A stretch of DNA of 64,000 nt. It comes from Sporomusaceae bacterium FL31 (GTDB taxonomy: Bacteria; Bacillota; Negativicutes; DSM-1736; Dendrosporobacteraceae). Location: the NCBI GenBank assembly GCA_003990955.1, contig BIFV01000006.1:62001-126000 (forward strand), given 5' to 3'. Of this stretch, positions 7,582 through 17,459 are shown piece by piece (within the stretch, counting starts at the first letter, position 1; each line of letters opens with the position of its first letter). The notes beneath the pieces were generated by a model. It was not told the DNA's origin and did not search any database. It saw nothing but the letters and a program-made list of their open reading frames with translations. The position numbers were made by a program, and so were the translations under genes.

Positions 7582-9408
7582 TCATTCATGGTTAATCCGC
7601 CTCTTAGGTATTGGCAAATAAAAATTAAACGTCGTTCCATTAGGATCAGTAATGAATTCTAAGCGCCCTCCATGGCGCTCAGCAATGGCAAAACAAATTG
7701 AAAGTCCCAATCCCGTTCCATTTGCTTTAGTTGTGAAGAATGGAGTTCCAATTTTATTGGCAACTTCATCGGGTATCCCTGGACCTTGATCGGTAATAGA
7801 CAACATCACACGGTTTTGGACAGTACTGGTCTGAATCTTTAAAACTCCATGAGCCGTCATAGCATCTAACCCATTCATAACCAAATTTAATACGACCTGG
7901 TGCACTTCCTTTTCGTCAATCATCACTGCAGGAGTAGCTGTAGAAATATAAATCAGGTCATGGCCGCGTAAACTGGCTTCAGCTTGAAGAATCGGCATCA
8001 GGTTTTCCACAAGATCATTCAGTGAGTAAAGAGATCGCTGAATCACTTTGTTTTTTGCCAATTTTAAAAACTCAGTAATAATACTATTGGCTCGATCAAG
8101 CTCACTAATCATAATTTGTAAGGTTTCCGGATTAGGCAGTTTTTTCTTAATCCCCAGTAATTGCAAATATCCCCGGACAGTGGTAAGCGGATTTCGGATT
8201 TCATGACCAATACCTGCTGCCATCTCACCAACTAAATGAAGCTGATCCAGCCTGGCTAACTCCTTCTCTGCTTGTTTTCGTTTCCGCATATGTCTTGAAA
8301 TAAGCACTGCCTGCACGACAATAATAAGAATGATGCCAAAGATATGCCAGGTATACGACGTCCAAACAGATGCAGGCTGATTGATAACAACAGTACCTGA
8401 AGGAAGCTTCCTCTCACTCATATTCCAGCGTTGCATGACCTTCCAGTCTGCCATATAGTGCGCTACTTCAACTGACTCGAGTGAATTTGCTGTATGGCCT
8501 CCCCGTAAAGCTGCCAATATCTTTTCGCCAATTTCCAGGCCAAACTGATGCATATTGAGTACGTACCCGCCTACTGCAGCATCTGCCAAATGCGTTGAGT
8601 AACTTCCAAATACAGGTACTTGCGCTTGGGTACAGATGGACCGCAGTACATGCGCCGGAATAAAGCGATTTTGTTGAGAGTCTTGAGCAAAATCGATAAA
8701 TAAAATTGCAGCTGATCCATCAATCTCTTTTATTCGACCCAAAAGTTCTGCAGCCGTCAAGTTATCCAAATAAGTAATTGTCAACCGCTTAGAGAAAGCT
8801 TCCAACTGCTCCGGCAGCATACTGCGAACAAGCTGCTCACTCGATGATTCGCCAATAATGACATGCAGATTTTCCGTTTCTGGCTGCAAAGCTATGATCA
8901 TCTGTACAGTTTTTGCAATATCAATGGTTGGATAATAAACAGTATAATTAGACGGTAATTGTTGATTTCCAAGATTAGGAATTCGCGTCACTACAGCAGT
9001 TATGGGTATGTCTCCAAAGATCTCCAAGCCGTATTTAAGCAAAAACTTAATGCCCGGCATGCCATGAATAACAATACTATCAGGCGGCGATTGCTGGTAC
9101 TTTTGCCGTAACACAGTCGCCAGAGCCTGCGAGAACGTTTCGTTCACAGAAGCATTCATATCTAAATACTCATAAAAGAACTGAATATTAACTGCACGTT
9201 CCTCTTCTAATCGCTGTTTTAGGCCTGCAGTAAAATCGGCATAAAAAGGCAAATCTTGATTATAAGAATACATAATTAGAACCTTTTTTGTTGGATAAGC
9301 AGATGAGGCTTCAACACTTGCTATGCCAAATAGATAAACCATAACAAGCAGTAATAATATGGTTAGTTTGCGTTTAATCCAACATTGGCTGTTCAAAAGC
9401 CGTCTCAA
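7582..9408 (-). CDS. Sensor histidine kinase with ABC-type substrate-binding-like sensor domain
   Basis: This membrane kinase has an N-terminal signal/membrane segment, an extracytoplasmic domain of about 320 residues resembling the ABC_sub_bind family (KVLIMYSYNQDLPFY start, YVLNMHQFGLEIGEKI near its end), a second membrane helix near 355-375, then HisKA with GHEIRNPLTTVRG and an ATPase domain (NLVMNGLD, DQGPGIP, GTGLGLS). The kinase half is a close relative of the one at 60034-61242, a type common among sporulation kinases. The frame is open back to 9495, but that lies in the upstream gene's terminator; TTG at 9406-9408 after GGGGTGA is the likelier start. No partner regulator is adjacent. 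Confidence 0.88.
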   Translation of the reverse strand: MRRLLNSQCWIKRKLTILLLLVMVYLFGIASVEASSAYPTKKVLIMYSYNQDLPFYADFTAGLKQRLEEERAVNIQFFYEYLDMNASVNETFSQALATVLRQKYQQSPPDSIVIHGMPGIKFLLKYGLEIFGDIPITAVVTRIPNLGNQQLPSNYTVYYPTIDIAKTVQMIIALQPETENLHVIIGESSSEQLVRSMLPEQLEAFSKRLTITYLDNLTAAELLGRIKEIDGSAAILFIDFAQDSQQNRFIPAHVLRSICTQAQVPVFGSYSTHLADAAVGGYVLNMHQFGLEIGEKILAALRGGHTANSLESVEVAHYMADWKVMQRWNMSERKLPSGTVVINQPASVWTSYTWHIFGIILIIVVQAVLISRHMRKRKQAEKELARLDQLHLVGEMAAGIGHEIRNPLTTVRGYLQLLGIKKKLPNPETLQIMISELDRANSIITEFLKLAKNKVIQRSLYSLNDLVENLMPILQAEASLRGHDLIYISTATPAVMIDEKEVHQVVLNLVMNGLDAMTAHGVLKIQTSTVQNRVMLSITDQGPGIPDEVANKIGTPFFTTKANGTGLGLSICFAIAERHGGRLEFITDPNGTTFNFYLPIPKRRINHE

Positions 9409-9492
9409 TGTATCACCCCACGGATTGACTTTTCCTGCTATAGATCTTTTATTCTCTGTAAAAATATAGTTTTCCTTTGCTATTACACAAAG

Positions 9493-9537
9493 CAAAAGGG
9501 ACTGTACTGAACACTAGTCTCAGTACAGCCCCTTTTG
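9493..9537 (-). terminator. terminator of the DUF4127 gene
   Basis: Inverted repeat with arms of about 17 bases (CAAAAGGGGCTGTACTGA and its near-perfect complement) closing on a short loop, ending in TTTTG on the minus strand. It follows the DUF4127 gene. Confidence 0.8.
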
Positions 9538-9587
9538 AGAGCAATCATGAATATATGAAAACTATGAAGATAGAAATCAAAACGCGG

Positions 9588-11153
9588 TCATTTCGGATCA
9601 GCAATGTTGACCTCTAATTCAAACATTCGATTCCAGGGAAATTCCACCGTTACAAGCTCAGGTGAAAGCCATAGATGCTGTTCGGCAAATTGTCGTTCTT
9701 GTTTTTCCGCCTCAGCAGTAAGAATCGGTGCTAAATCGTTCAAATAAAACCAGCTGCCTTTATTAGGATACAGAATAGTTTCCCCTAATCTCCGGCGAAT
9801 ATTGGCCTGATAAGCCCAGTCGTCCAAATAGCGGACAGCTAACAGCTTCTTACGGGCCGAATCATCCATTGCGTTAGACATCATTCCCTGTCCAACAGTA
9901 TAGCCCATGGTATTACCAGCCGTATTCCAACCAGAATAAGAACTTAGCTTATCCAACAGCTTGCGCTTTGATAATTCAGCCATAAGCGCATTATCTGCTC
10001 CATTAGCAAATGATATATCTGCTACAGCCACCTTTTTGCCAGCTTCAATGTCAGCCTGCAGACCATTAATAAATTGATTCAAGGCAGGCGTCAACTTAGT
10101 GGTGTTTTGAAGGGATTCGGCTTCCGGTGTCTTTCCTGTAAACGGAGTATTAACATGCACGATTAAATCAGGATTCAGTGGATTGGCTAGTACAATACCG
10201 CCCGCTGCACTGATATGATCAACAATAGACTTGCCAATTTTTTGATCTTCATAAGTTGGCAGGCTATCCTTGCCAGCCCCAGGTGCATATTGAACCTGAA
10301 CAATCGGGATGTTCATGGTGAGATCATTATAAGCCCGTGCTAACATGACCATTGCCAGTTGATCGGCTCCTGGAAAAGTCTGAAATTTGGATTTTGGAAT
10401 ATCAGCCGCTAATTTGCTGAACTCTCGTCCCTCTTTATGGCTTTGAGAATAAGGGGCGGTATCATCCCGCCCTAATAGGAAGAAGCGGAATACTCCCTGC
10501 CTGTCTAAATCAATCAGACCAACATTAATCGCATAATTTTTTTGACGCCGCTGCATCCAATCTGATAATGCATCAGGAGGAATAATGGCAAGTGTATCTT
10601 CCATAAGCCTACGCTCTTTTTTTGTAAGACCTTCAACTTCTTCCTTGTCCCTTAATGCTGTAAGCTGAAAGATATTCCAGCCATATTGTTCATAATAAGC
10701 TGGCTCAACGCCACCAGCACTGCCTTGCGGAGTCCGTAAAACCGTTGAGTAGACATAAATTCCCGTAAACGGATGCGCGCTTTGAAGCTCTTTAAAGCGG
10801 CTCAAACGCTCTTGTAAAGTGCTTTCCGCAAAATTATGTGTACGTGAATCTACCAGTCCACCGTAAATCAACGAATCGCCTGATAATACCATGGCATCTG
10901 CTTGACTGGCATGATCTTGAACCCATTGCCACAGTTTATCAGGGTCGCCTTTTTTATCACGGCTGGCAATCATGTCTGCCGGCGGAACTAATATGGTCAG
11001 CTTTGCCGCCTGAGCTGTATCCACGACATCTTCTAAACTTACCGGACGATCATCTTGTGGTATGTATAGAATAGTTTGAGCTTGAGCTATCGATATACTC
11101 AGCACAAATACGATCATAGCCGTCACGGCTAGCAAGCTTTTGCTAATTTTCAT
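9588..11153 (-). CDS. Exported DUF4127-family protein
   Basis: This 521-residue protein starts with a classic signal peptide (KISKSLLAVTAMIVFVL then AQAQ). The mature part opens with YIPQDDRPVS and contains GDSLIYGGLVDSR, both signatures of DUF4127 proteins of spore-forming Firmicutes. Many Asp/His/Asn-rich segments suggest a hydrolytic or binding role outside the membrane, but no biochemical function is established for the family to my knowledge. ATG at 11151-11153 follows GGAGG by nine bases, which beats an in-frame TTG six bases upstream. It is flanked by cca upstream and has its own terminator. Confidence 0.85.
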   Translation of the reverse strand: MKISKSLLAVTAMIVFVLSISIAQAQTILYIPQDDRPVSLEDVVDTAQAAKLTILVPPADMIASRDKKGDPDKLWQWVQDHASQADAMVLSGDSLIYGGLVDSRTHNFAESTLQERLSRFKELQSAHPFTGIYVYSTVLRTPQGSAGGVEPAYYEQYGWNIFQLTALRDKEEVEGLTKKERRLMEDTLAIIPPDALSDWMQRRQKNYAINVGLIDLDRQGVFRFFLLGRDDTAPYSQSHKEGREFSKLAADIPKSKFQTFPGADQLAMVMLARAYNDLTMNIPIVQVQYAPGAGKDSLPTYEDQKIGKSIVDHISAAGGIVLANPLNPDLIVHVNTPFTGKTPEAESLQNTTKLTPALNQFINGLQADIEAGKKVAVADISFANGADNALMAELSKRKLLDKLSSYSGWNTAGNTMGYTVGQGMMSNAMDDSARKKLLAVRYLDDWAYQANIRRRLGETILYPNKGSWFYLNDLAPILTAEAEKQERQFAEQHLWLSPELVTVEFPWNRMFELEVNIADPK

Positions 11154-11209
11154 ACGCAATTCCCTCCTGTAGAGCCAGTTCTTTTGAGTGAACCACTGAC
11201 TTCAACGAT

Positions 11210-12352
11210 TTATTTTTCAACATGGTGAGTAATCATTTCAATATGCTTAGTTCTTAACCATTTACCAAGTTCTTTGCCTTTCAGCGCATTTGGAACCTCT
11301 GCCCTTGGCAAGTCGTTAAGGATTTTTTTTAGCTCAGTCAGAGCTGGAAATCCTAATTGGGCTGCTGTAGTCATCACATCGAAATCCTCTGCTTGAAACG
11401 GTCCGCGATTTAACTGATAAATGGCGCTTACAAGATTTTCAGGTACACAATTTTTCAGCAGTTCTACGGTTTTCCCAGCAGCAACAGCTGCTTCCAACCA
11501 CTCGCGCGGTAAAGTCATTCTTTGATTCCAATGATGCAATTGCTCAACCGTAAGAGTTAATCCCAATGAGGCAAATCTTACTTTGGGATCTGAACTGAGT
11601 ACGGCTACCGCATCCAGATGGATCATGGCAAGCTGACTTTTTTCTGCACTTAATTCCGCAATCTCAGGAAAGGTAATCGATAGTAAATTCATGGCTGCCA
11701 TGAGTCGAAAAAAACTGGCCGGTTCAGGTGCTTCAAGTAAAACCCGTTGAAGCTCTGCAAATATGCGTTCAACAGGTTCATCTGCCAATTCAGCAGCAAC
11801 AGTCTGAGCAAGCACCAAAGTATCTTTGTCAACACGAAAACCAAAGCGTGCAGCTTGTCCAGCAAGCCTTAACGCTCGTATTGGATCTTCCGCAAACTGC
11901 GGGCCTATTGCTCTAAGAACTTGATTTTCGATATCCTGAATACCTTTATAAGGATCAATCACTTCACCGGTTAGGCTATCTACAGCAATGGCATTAATGG
12001 TTAAATCACGCCGATAAAGATCCTCTTCAATTGTAATTTTCGGATTAGAAGCTACTTTAAAGCCTTTATAGCCGCTGCTGACTTTACGTTCTGTTCTTGC
12101 AAAAGCCACTTCACATTTTATACCGCCCAGCATAAGACGAAATACCGGAAAAGACTTACCATACTCTTCGGCTTGAGGAAAAAGATTTTTAAAGTTTTTT
12201 TTGACCATACCAACAACACACAAATCAATGTCTTTGGGCTCAACCCCCATAAACCGATCACGTACACAGCCGCCAACTCTGAACAATCGTCCGCCATTTG
12301 CAGCAATGATTTCAGCAAAATCTTTCTCACTTAACAAGGAACCAGTCATCAT
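11210..12352 (-). CDS. cca: CCA tRNA nucleotidyltransferase / poly(A) polymerase family
   Basis: The 380-residue cytoplasmic enzyme adds or repairs the CCA end of tRNAs. The class II nucleotidyltransferase head is at residues 20-150: FRVGGCVRD for nucleotide binding, the metal-binding DIDL, and RRDLTINAIA. The RNA-binding helical domain (EDPIRALRLAGQAARFGF) follows. There is no C-terminal HD domain, making it shorter than the proteobacterial enzyme. ATG is preceded by AAGGGAG. It may be co-transcribed with the DUF4127 gene 56 bases downstream. Confidence 0.9.
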   Translation of the reverse strand: MMTGSLLSEKDFAEIIAANGGRLFRVGGCVRDRFMGVEPKDIDLCVVGMVKKNFKNLFPQAEEYGKSFPVFRLMLGGIKCEVAFARTERKVSSGYKGFKVASNPKITIEEDLYRRDLTINAIAVDSLTGEVIDPYKGIQDIENQVLRAIGPQFAEDPIRALRLAGQAARFGFRVDKDTLVLAQTVAAELADEPVERIFAELQRVLLEAPEPASFFRLMAAMNLLSITFPEIAELSAEKSQLAMIHLDAVAVLSSDPKVRFASLGLTLTVEQLHHWNQRMTLPREWLEAAVAAGKTVELLKNCVPENLVSAIYQLNRGPFQAEDFDVMTTAAQLGFPALTELKKILNDLPRAEVPNALKGKELGKWLRTKHIEMITHHVEK

Positions 12353-12472
12353 TGTACTCCCTTAAAGAATTCTTCCTTTAACAACCCCCATTATATAATG
12401 ACTTTGAAAAATGAGCCAGGGTAATATTTGGCTCTAACAGCCAATTGTTGCTTGCCGCAGGAAACACCATAG

Positions 12473-12506
12473 AAAAGAGACTGGCATTTGCCAGTCTCTT
12501 TTTATG
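12473..12506. terminator. terminator after the small membrane protein gene
   Basis: Perfect stem AAAAGAGACTGGCA / TGCCAGTCTCTTTT with a tight loop and T-runs on both strands. It follows the small membrane protein gene. Confidence 0.85.
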
Positions 12507-12530
12507 GCTGATATGACTCCCAACTTAACA

Positions 12531-12836
12531 CTATTGCAGAACTTTCATTAAAATGAGGAATACGACTATATTCAGGATTAAACCCACTAACGAAAGAATC
12601 AAGCACGGTTTGGCCTTATGTTCACTATTATAGAGATTCCAGGATATCACTGTATTCATAACAATAATCAGCACATGTAAGGCAAATGGCGCTATGCCTA
12701 TTCCGCCGCTGTACAAAATGACAGTGAAAAAGTAGGTCATAAAACTATTTTTCACGCCAAATAACGATAGAAATATTGGTGCTATAAAAAAGAACAACAT
12801 ATTGATAACGGTTATGACAATCGCAAGTTCTCTCAT
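12531..12836 (-). CDS. Small integral membrane protein, unknown
   Basis: A 101-residue, very hydrophobic protein with three or four predicted membrane helices (about 5-27, 33-50, 50-68, 78-99) separated by a short polar loop (NSEHKAKPC). I do not recognise the family. GGAGAG lies about eight bases before the ATG, and a terminator follows, so it looks like a real single-gene unit. Membrane location is the only safe statement. Confidence 0.65.
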   Translation of the reverse strand: MRELAIVITVINMLFFFIAPIFLSLFGVKNSFMTYFFTVILYSGGIGIAPFALHVLIIVMNTVISWNLYNSEHKAKPCLILSLVGLILNIVVFLILMKVLQ

Positions 12837-13028
12837 CTAGCCCACTCTCCATAATATTTTTTAGATTTCCGCAAAATTCATCTGCCTGCTTGTGCCTGAA
12901 CATGCTTCTAAATATTTACTTAGACACACCCTGCTAAAAATCCTACATAAATCAGTAATGACTATGCGAAAATTTTAACAATATGACTGAATATATCAAA
13001 ATTTTCTCACAAATAAGCAATAGATCCA

Positions 13029-13063
13029 TAAAAAACTGGATGACCAAATTCATGATCATCCAG
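13029..13063 (-). terminator. nrdD terminator
   Basis: CTGGATGATC and its near-perfect complement form the stem, with a run of T on the minus strand (forward A-run 13029-13034). Confidence 0.8.
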
Positions 13064-13080
13064 AAATCACTTTTTTTTGT

Positions 13081-15429
13081 TTAACTAAATTTTCTCTGCC
13101 CGCTGTCGTCACCAAGGTGTTTCACTCGATCCTTAACCTCAGCCCGTTTAGCGTTATTAAAGCGGTCAAGAGTGCCAACCAGATACCCGGTAATCCGGCG
13201 AATCCGTTCAAAAGGCGGCCACTGGGATTCATTACGTCCGCATTTTGGACAAACGTTGCTAATAATTCCGCTATAGCCGCATACTGGATCACGATCAACA
13301 GGATGGTTAATCGAGCCGTAGCCCACACCGCTTTCCTTCATGCAGCGAATTACAGTTTCGAACGCATCGATGTTACGGGTTGGGTCGCCATCAAATTCAA
13401 CATAGGTAATATGCCCACCATTGGTAAATTGATGATACGGAGCTTCCAGGTTGATCTTCTCATAGGCCCCAACCGCATAGTAGACCGGGACATGAAATGA
13501 ATTAGTGTAATATTCACGATCAGTCACACCTGCAATAGCACCAAAACGCTTCCGGTCAATATCGATAAAGCGCCCGGAAAGCCCCTCTGCCGGTGTTGCA
13601 ATCAGAGAAAAATTCAACTTATATTTTGCTGCTGCATTATCCATGCGCTTCCGCATATAGCTTACAATTTCTAAGCCTAGCTTTTGCGCAGCAGCCGATT
13701 CACCATGGTGCTCGCCAATAAGAGCCTTAAGACATTCGGCAAGACCAATAAAGCCAACCGTCAAAGTACCGTGTTTAAGTGCCTCACGAATTTCTTCATC
13801 CGGTCCTAGCTTGTCCGCATCCAGCCATACACCGTCCCCCATCAGAAAAGGGAAGTTGCGAACTTTTTTACGACATTGTATTTCAAATCGATCCATTAAC
13901 TGATCGATACATAAATCAATCATGCTATCCAGTCTTGAATAGAACTCTTCAATGCTGCTGCTCACAATACCAATCCTCGGCAGATTGATCGAAGTAAAGC
14001 TAAGGTTACCGCGGCCATAAGTAATTTCGCGTTCTGGATCATGCACATTCCCCATAACACGGGTACGACAGCCCATATAGGCAATCTCAGTCTCAGGCTG
14101 CCCCTCCCGGTAATATTGCAAATTAAAGGGCGCATCAATGAAGGAGAAATTCGGAAATAAGCGTTTTGCACTAACGCGGCAGGCCAATTTGAACAGGTCA
14201 TAATTGGGATCGCTAGGGTTGTAATTAACCCCTTCTTTGATTTTAAATATCTGAATAGGAAAGATCGGTGTTTCTCCATAACCCAGGCCAGCTTCAGTTG
14301 CCAGCATAATGTTTTTCATCACCATGCGGCCCTCAGGCGATGTATCAGTCCCATAGTTAATGGAACTGAATGGCACCTGTGCGCCTGCCCGGCTGTGCAT
14401 GGTGTTTAAATTATGGATCAAAGCCTCCATGGCCTGATAGGTGGCCCTGTCAGTCTCACTCAGTGCCTGCTCCAGCGAAAAGGCCTGTGCCTTTTTTAAC
14501 AATTCAGCATTAAAAACCGGAGACAACAGTTTGTATTCCTCATTAAGATAATCATTTTGATTAGCTAACTCAGGAGTTAACTGCAACTCGTTCCAAATGG
14601 TTTTTGCCGCAGCTTTGACTGTTTCTGCAATATTTGTTTGACTTCCTGTGGCAAAGGTCAATGACCGGATTAAGTTCTCGGTATAGCGCCTGGCAAAAGT
14701 CTTGCGCACACCATCAGCTAAGCCATAGTCGAAGTTTGGAATGCTTTGTCCGCCATGCTGGTCATTCTGATTGGACTGGATAGCAATGCAGGCTAAGGCT
14801 GAATAACTGGTGATATCATTTGGTTCACGCAGGAAGCCATGTCCGGTAGAAAAGCCATCCTTAAAGAGCTTTTGGATGTCGATTTGGCAGCAGGTAGTTG
14901 TCAACGTATAAAAATCAAAATCATGAATATGAATGTCACCATCTTGATTGGCTTTAGCATGTTCCGGCTTGAGAATATACATCTCATTATAGAGCTTGGC
15001 GCCCTCTGCCCCATATTTTAACATGGAGCCCATTGCCGTATTTCCATCAATGTTCGCATTGTCCCGCTTCAGATTACTCTCTTTAGAATCACGATGGGTA
15101 ATTTCTTCGTAGGTTTTCATCAGACGTGTATTCATTTCGCGGGCTCGTGTTCGCTCAGCACGATAAAGAATATAGGCCTTAGCAGCCTTTGAAAGGTCGG
15201 CATCAATTAAAACTTGTTCAACAATATCTTGAATTTCCTCAACCGTAGGAGAGCCACTGTTGCCAAAATTGGCTTGACCAGCCTGCTCCGCAACCTTAAC
15301 CGCCAGTTCCAGCGACAGTTTGTCATTACTATCACCGGCTGCATGCAAGGATTTATTAATGGCATTGCTAATTTTCTCTAAATTGAAAGGTACTTCACGG
15401 CCGTCTCTTTTTATTATTGTTGTAATCAT
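13081..15429 (-). CDS. nrdD: Anaerobic ribonucleoside-triphosphate reductase (class III)
   Basis: This glycyl-radical enzyme reduces ribonucleoside triphosphates to deoxy forms without oxygen. The 782 residues begin with an ATP-cone regulatory domain (TTIIKRDGREVPFNLEKI, about 1-95) and continue with the barrel. Near the C-terminus is a zinc-site region with visible Cys in VCGYSG and CPKCGR, followed by the radical-glycine segment RRITGYLVG. The activating radical-SAM protein NrdG is not next to it and must be elsewhere. The leader has no good Shine-Dalgarno site at normal spacing; GGAGG lies about 38 bases upstream inside a possible pseudoknot. The promoter is at 15497-15525. Confidence 0.95.
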   Translation of the reverse strand: MITTIIKRDGREVPFNLEKISNAINKSLHAAGDSNDKLSLELAVKVAEQAGQANFGNSGSPTVEEIQDIVEQVLIDADLSKAAKAYILYRAERTRAREMNTRLMKTYEEITHRDSKESNLKRDNANIDGNTAMGSMLKYGAEGAKLYNEMYILKPEHAKANQDGDIHIHDFDFYTLTTTCCQIDIQKLFKDGFSTGHGFLREPNDITSYSALACIAIQSNQNDQHGGQSIPNFDYGLADGVRKTFARRYTENLIRSLTFATGSQTNIAETVKAAAKTIWNELQLTPELANQNDYLNEEYKLLSPVFNAELLKKAQAFSLEQALSETDRATYQAMEALIHNLNTMHSRAGAQVPFSSINYGTDTSPEGRMVMKNIMLATEAGLGYGETPIFPIQIFKIKEGVNYNPSDPNYDLFKLACRVSAKRLFPNFSFIDAPFNLQYYREGQPETEIAYMGCRTRVMGNVHDPEREITYGRGNLSFTSINLPRIGIVSSSIEEFYSRLDSMIDLCIDQLMDRFEIQCRKKVRNFPFLMGDGVWLDADKLGPDEEIREALKHGTLTVGFIGLAECLKALIGEHHGESAAAQKLGLEIVSYMRKRMDNAAAKYKLNFSLIATPAEGLSGRFIDIDRKRFGAIAGVTDREYYTNSFHVPVYYAVGAYEKINLEAPYHQFTNGGHITYVEFDGDPTRNIDAFETVIRCMKESGVGYGSINHPVDRDPVCGYSGIISNVCPKCGRNESQWPPFERIRRITGYLVGTLDRFNNAKRAEVKDRVKHLGDDSGQRKFS

Positions 15430-15436
15430 AACTTTT

Positions 15437-15472
15437 AGGCCGAGGCAATGTTCAATTCCGGCCTTGCCTCCT
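15437..15472 (-). promoter_or_regulatory. possible pseudoknot-type leader element of nrdD
   Basis: On the minus strand GGAGGCAAGGCCGG is followed after a short A/T stretch by TTGCCTCGGCCT. GAGGCAA can pair with TTGCCTC and the GGCC next to each arm can pair with the other, giving an interleaved H-type pseudoknot or two exclusive hairpins. The element contains the only GGAGG and ends about nine bases before the start codon. It could control translation; the function is a guess. Confidence 0.35.
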
Positions 15473-15496
15473 CATTCGAATAATTCTATGGTTCTA

Positions 15497-15525
15497 ATGT
15501 TATTACCACATATTGTATTTGTCAA
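15497..15525 (-). promoter_or_regulatory. sigma-A promoter of nrdD
   Basis: TTGACA, a 17-base spacer and TAACAT read on the minus strand. The spacer includes TACAATATGTGG, which loosely recalls an NrdR box but is not a convincing match. Confidence 0.6.
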
Positions 15526-15676
15526 TAGGACACGCCCCTACATGTAGTAGAGCAAACACAGGACCAATGTCCCGGCTGAAGTCCAAAACCCCAATATTTG
15601 CGGGCTTGACTACGCCAAACTAGTATTAAATAAATTTATTAACTATTCAAAAAAAATGTTCAAGCAGTAACCGGAA

Positions 15677-17410
15677 TCAGGAATCATGTCTCTCAGAGGA
15701 TTCAGAAGAGCAGCGTTTAAACAAGCGTTTCTTGCATTTATGACATACTTCCTGATCAATATGTTTGATGGTATGAGCCACTGCATAGCTAGTGTGAGAA
15801 AAGAAATGTTTATCCCCGATCAGATCATATAAGCCAGTTGCTTGCATGATCTTCTTAGGCTGAGGATTCACTCCTGATACCATCACAAGGGTACCTCGCT
15901 TATGGAGCGTTTCAACAACAGTATGTAAGTGATCCTCACCAGTTAAATCCATAAGCGGTACTTTACTCATCCGCAAAATGACAACTTTAGGATAGTAGTG
16001 AATGGTTTCCATTAAGGTTTGTGAAAACATTTGCGCTGCACCGAAAAATAGCGGCCCTTCAATACTGAATATACAAATTTGAGGACATTCACGAATGTTT
16101 GACAAACCATTTTTGCCATCAGGTACTTGATCCCAGAATTCGTCTTCATCAGGCAGCACTTTGGTTACAACCATCACTTCGCTCATCCATTTGAGAATAA
16201 TCAAGGTTGCCAGCAGTAAGCCTATTTCAACTGCTGTTGTTAAGTTTGCCAGTACTGTAAGCAGAAAAGTCACAACTAACACGATAACCGGGTAGGTACG
16301 GGTTTTTAATATCGAAATAAATGAGTGATATTCACTCATATTATAGGCTACCATCATCAGTACCGGCGCCATACTGGCCAGCGGAATACTTCCCGCATAA
16401 GGAGCCAGTAACAGTAATGTCGCCAAAACGAATAACCCGGAAATAACCGCCGAATATTTCGAAACCGCCCCGGATTTGATATTCGTCGCTGTCCTGGCAA
16501 TCGCACCTGTCGCCGGAATACCCCCAAACAGCGGGCTGACAATATTGGCAATCCCTTGTCCAATTAATTCTCGGTTGCTGTTATGGCGAGTGCCAGTCAT
16601 TCCATCCGCCACCACAGCCGATAACAAGGACTCAATAGCTCCCAGAATGGCAATTGTAAACGCAGGACGAGCCAATTGCTGCAGCTTATCCAGCGTAACA
16701 TCAGGAATATTAAATTCCGGCAGACCGCCTGGTATACCACCATAGGCAGAAGCAATGGTGCTTACTTGATCAGGAAAAAAAAGCGTCGCGATGATCGTTG
16801 AAAGCAAAAGTCCCATAAGCGAACCAGGCACTTTCGGCAATACTCGTGGTGTAATGATAATAGCAACAAAGCAAATCACGGCTGTGATCATACTATACAC
16901 ATTGATTGTATCAATATGAAGCATAATCTCTCTAATATTTTGAATAAAACTCTCATGCCGTTCCAAGCCTGTAAGGCCAAGAAAACTTGGTATTTGCCCA
17001 ACAAAAATAGTCACTGCAATGCCAGAGGTAAAACCGACAGTAACTGGCCGTGGAATAAATTTGATCAACGACCCCATCTTAAAAATCCCCATCGCAACCA
17101 GCATAACTCCTGCTAACAGTCCGGCAAGCAATAGGTTTTCATAACCATATGTCAACACAATGGACAGCAATATCGGAATAAAAGCTCCCGTCGGCCCTGT
17201 CACCTGATACTTGCTGCCACCAAATAAAGCTGCCAGAAATGCCGCAACAACGGTAGTATAAATCCCGTATTCCGGCTTTACTCCAGAAGCAATAGCAAAG
17301 GCCATCGCCAGCGGTAAAGAGATTACGCCTACCGTCAGCCCGGCCATTAAGTCTTTTTGAAAATAATTTGTGAAATACTGTTTCACTAACACCCACTTGC
17401 CTTTCCCCAA
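15677..17410 (-). CDS. SulP-family anion transporter with STAS domain
   Basis: This 577-residue inner-membrane transporter has the SulP fold: a hydrophobic part with about 12-14 helices (residues 20-420), signatures GLTVGVISLPLAMAFAIASG and VTGPTGAF near the N-terminus, and a cytoplasmic STAS domain at about 440-545 (PQICIFSIEGPLFFGAA, LRMSKVPLMDLTG). SulP proteins carry sulfate, bicarbonate or other anions. The C-terminal tail has a CxxC pair and a Ser-rich end. The substrate is not visible, and no carbonic anhydrase or sulfate-assimilation gene is adjacent. The start is uncertain: the frame opens with TTG at 17410 without a Shine-Dalgarno site, while GTG at 17390-17392 follows AAAGG by seven bases. 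Confidence 0.88.
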   Translation of the reverse strand: MGKGKWVLVKQYFTNYFQKDLMAGLTVGVISLPLAMAFAIASGVKPEYGIYTTVVAAFLAALFGGSKYQVTGPTGAFIPILLSIVLTYGYENLLLAGLLAGVMLVAMGIFKMGSLIKFIPRPVTVGFTSGIAVTIFVGQIPSFLGLTGLERHESFIQNIREIMLHIDTINVYSMITAVICFVAIIITPRVLPKVPGSLMGLLLSTIIATLFFPDQVSTIASAYGGIPGGLPEFNIPDVTLDKLQQLARPAFTIAILGAIESLLSAVVADGMTGTRHNSNRELIGQGIANIVSPLFGGIPATGAIARTATNIKSGAVSKYSAVISGLFVLATLLLLAPYAGSIPLASMAPVLMMVAYNMSEYHSFISILKTRTYPVIVLVVTFLLTVLANLTTAVEIGLLLATLIILKWMSEVMVVTKVLPDEDEFWDQVPDGKNGLSNIRECPQICIFSIEGPLFFGAAQMFSQTLMETIHYYPKVVILRMSKVPLMDLTGEDHLHTVVETLHKRGTLVMVSGVNPQPKKIMQATGLYDLIGDKHFFSHTSYAVAHTIKHIDQEVCHKCKKRLFKRCSSESSERHDS

Positions 17411-17459
17411 AACGATCTATCAATCGTAAAATGTATCCTTTTAGCGTCTAACCGTTAAA

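Noticed and set aside
15500..15560. NrdR boxes before nrdD
   Set aside because: TACAATATGTGG and ACTACATGTAGG are weak matches and are not spaced as a clear tandem pair.
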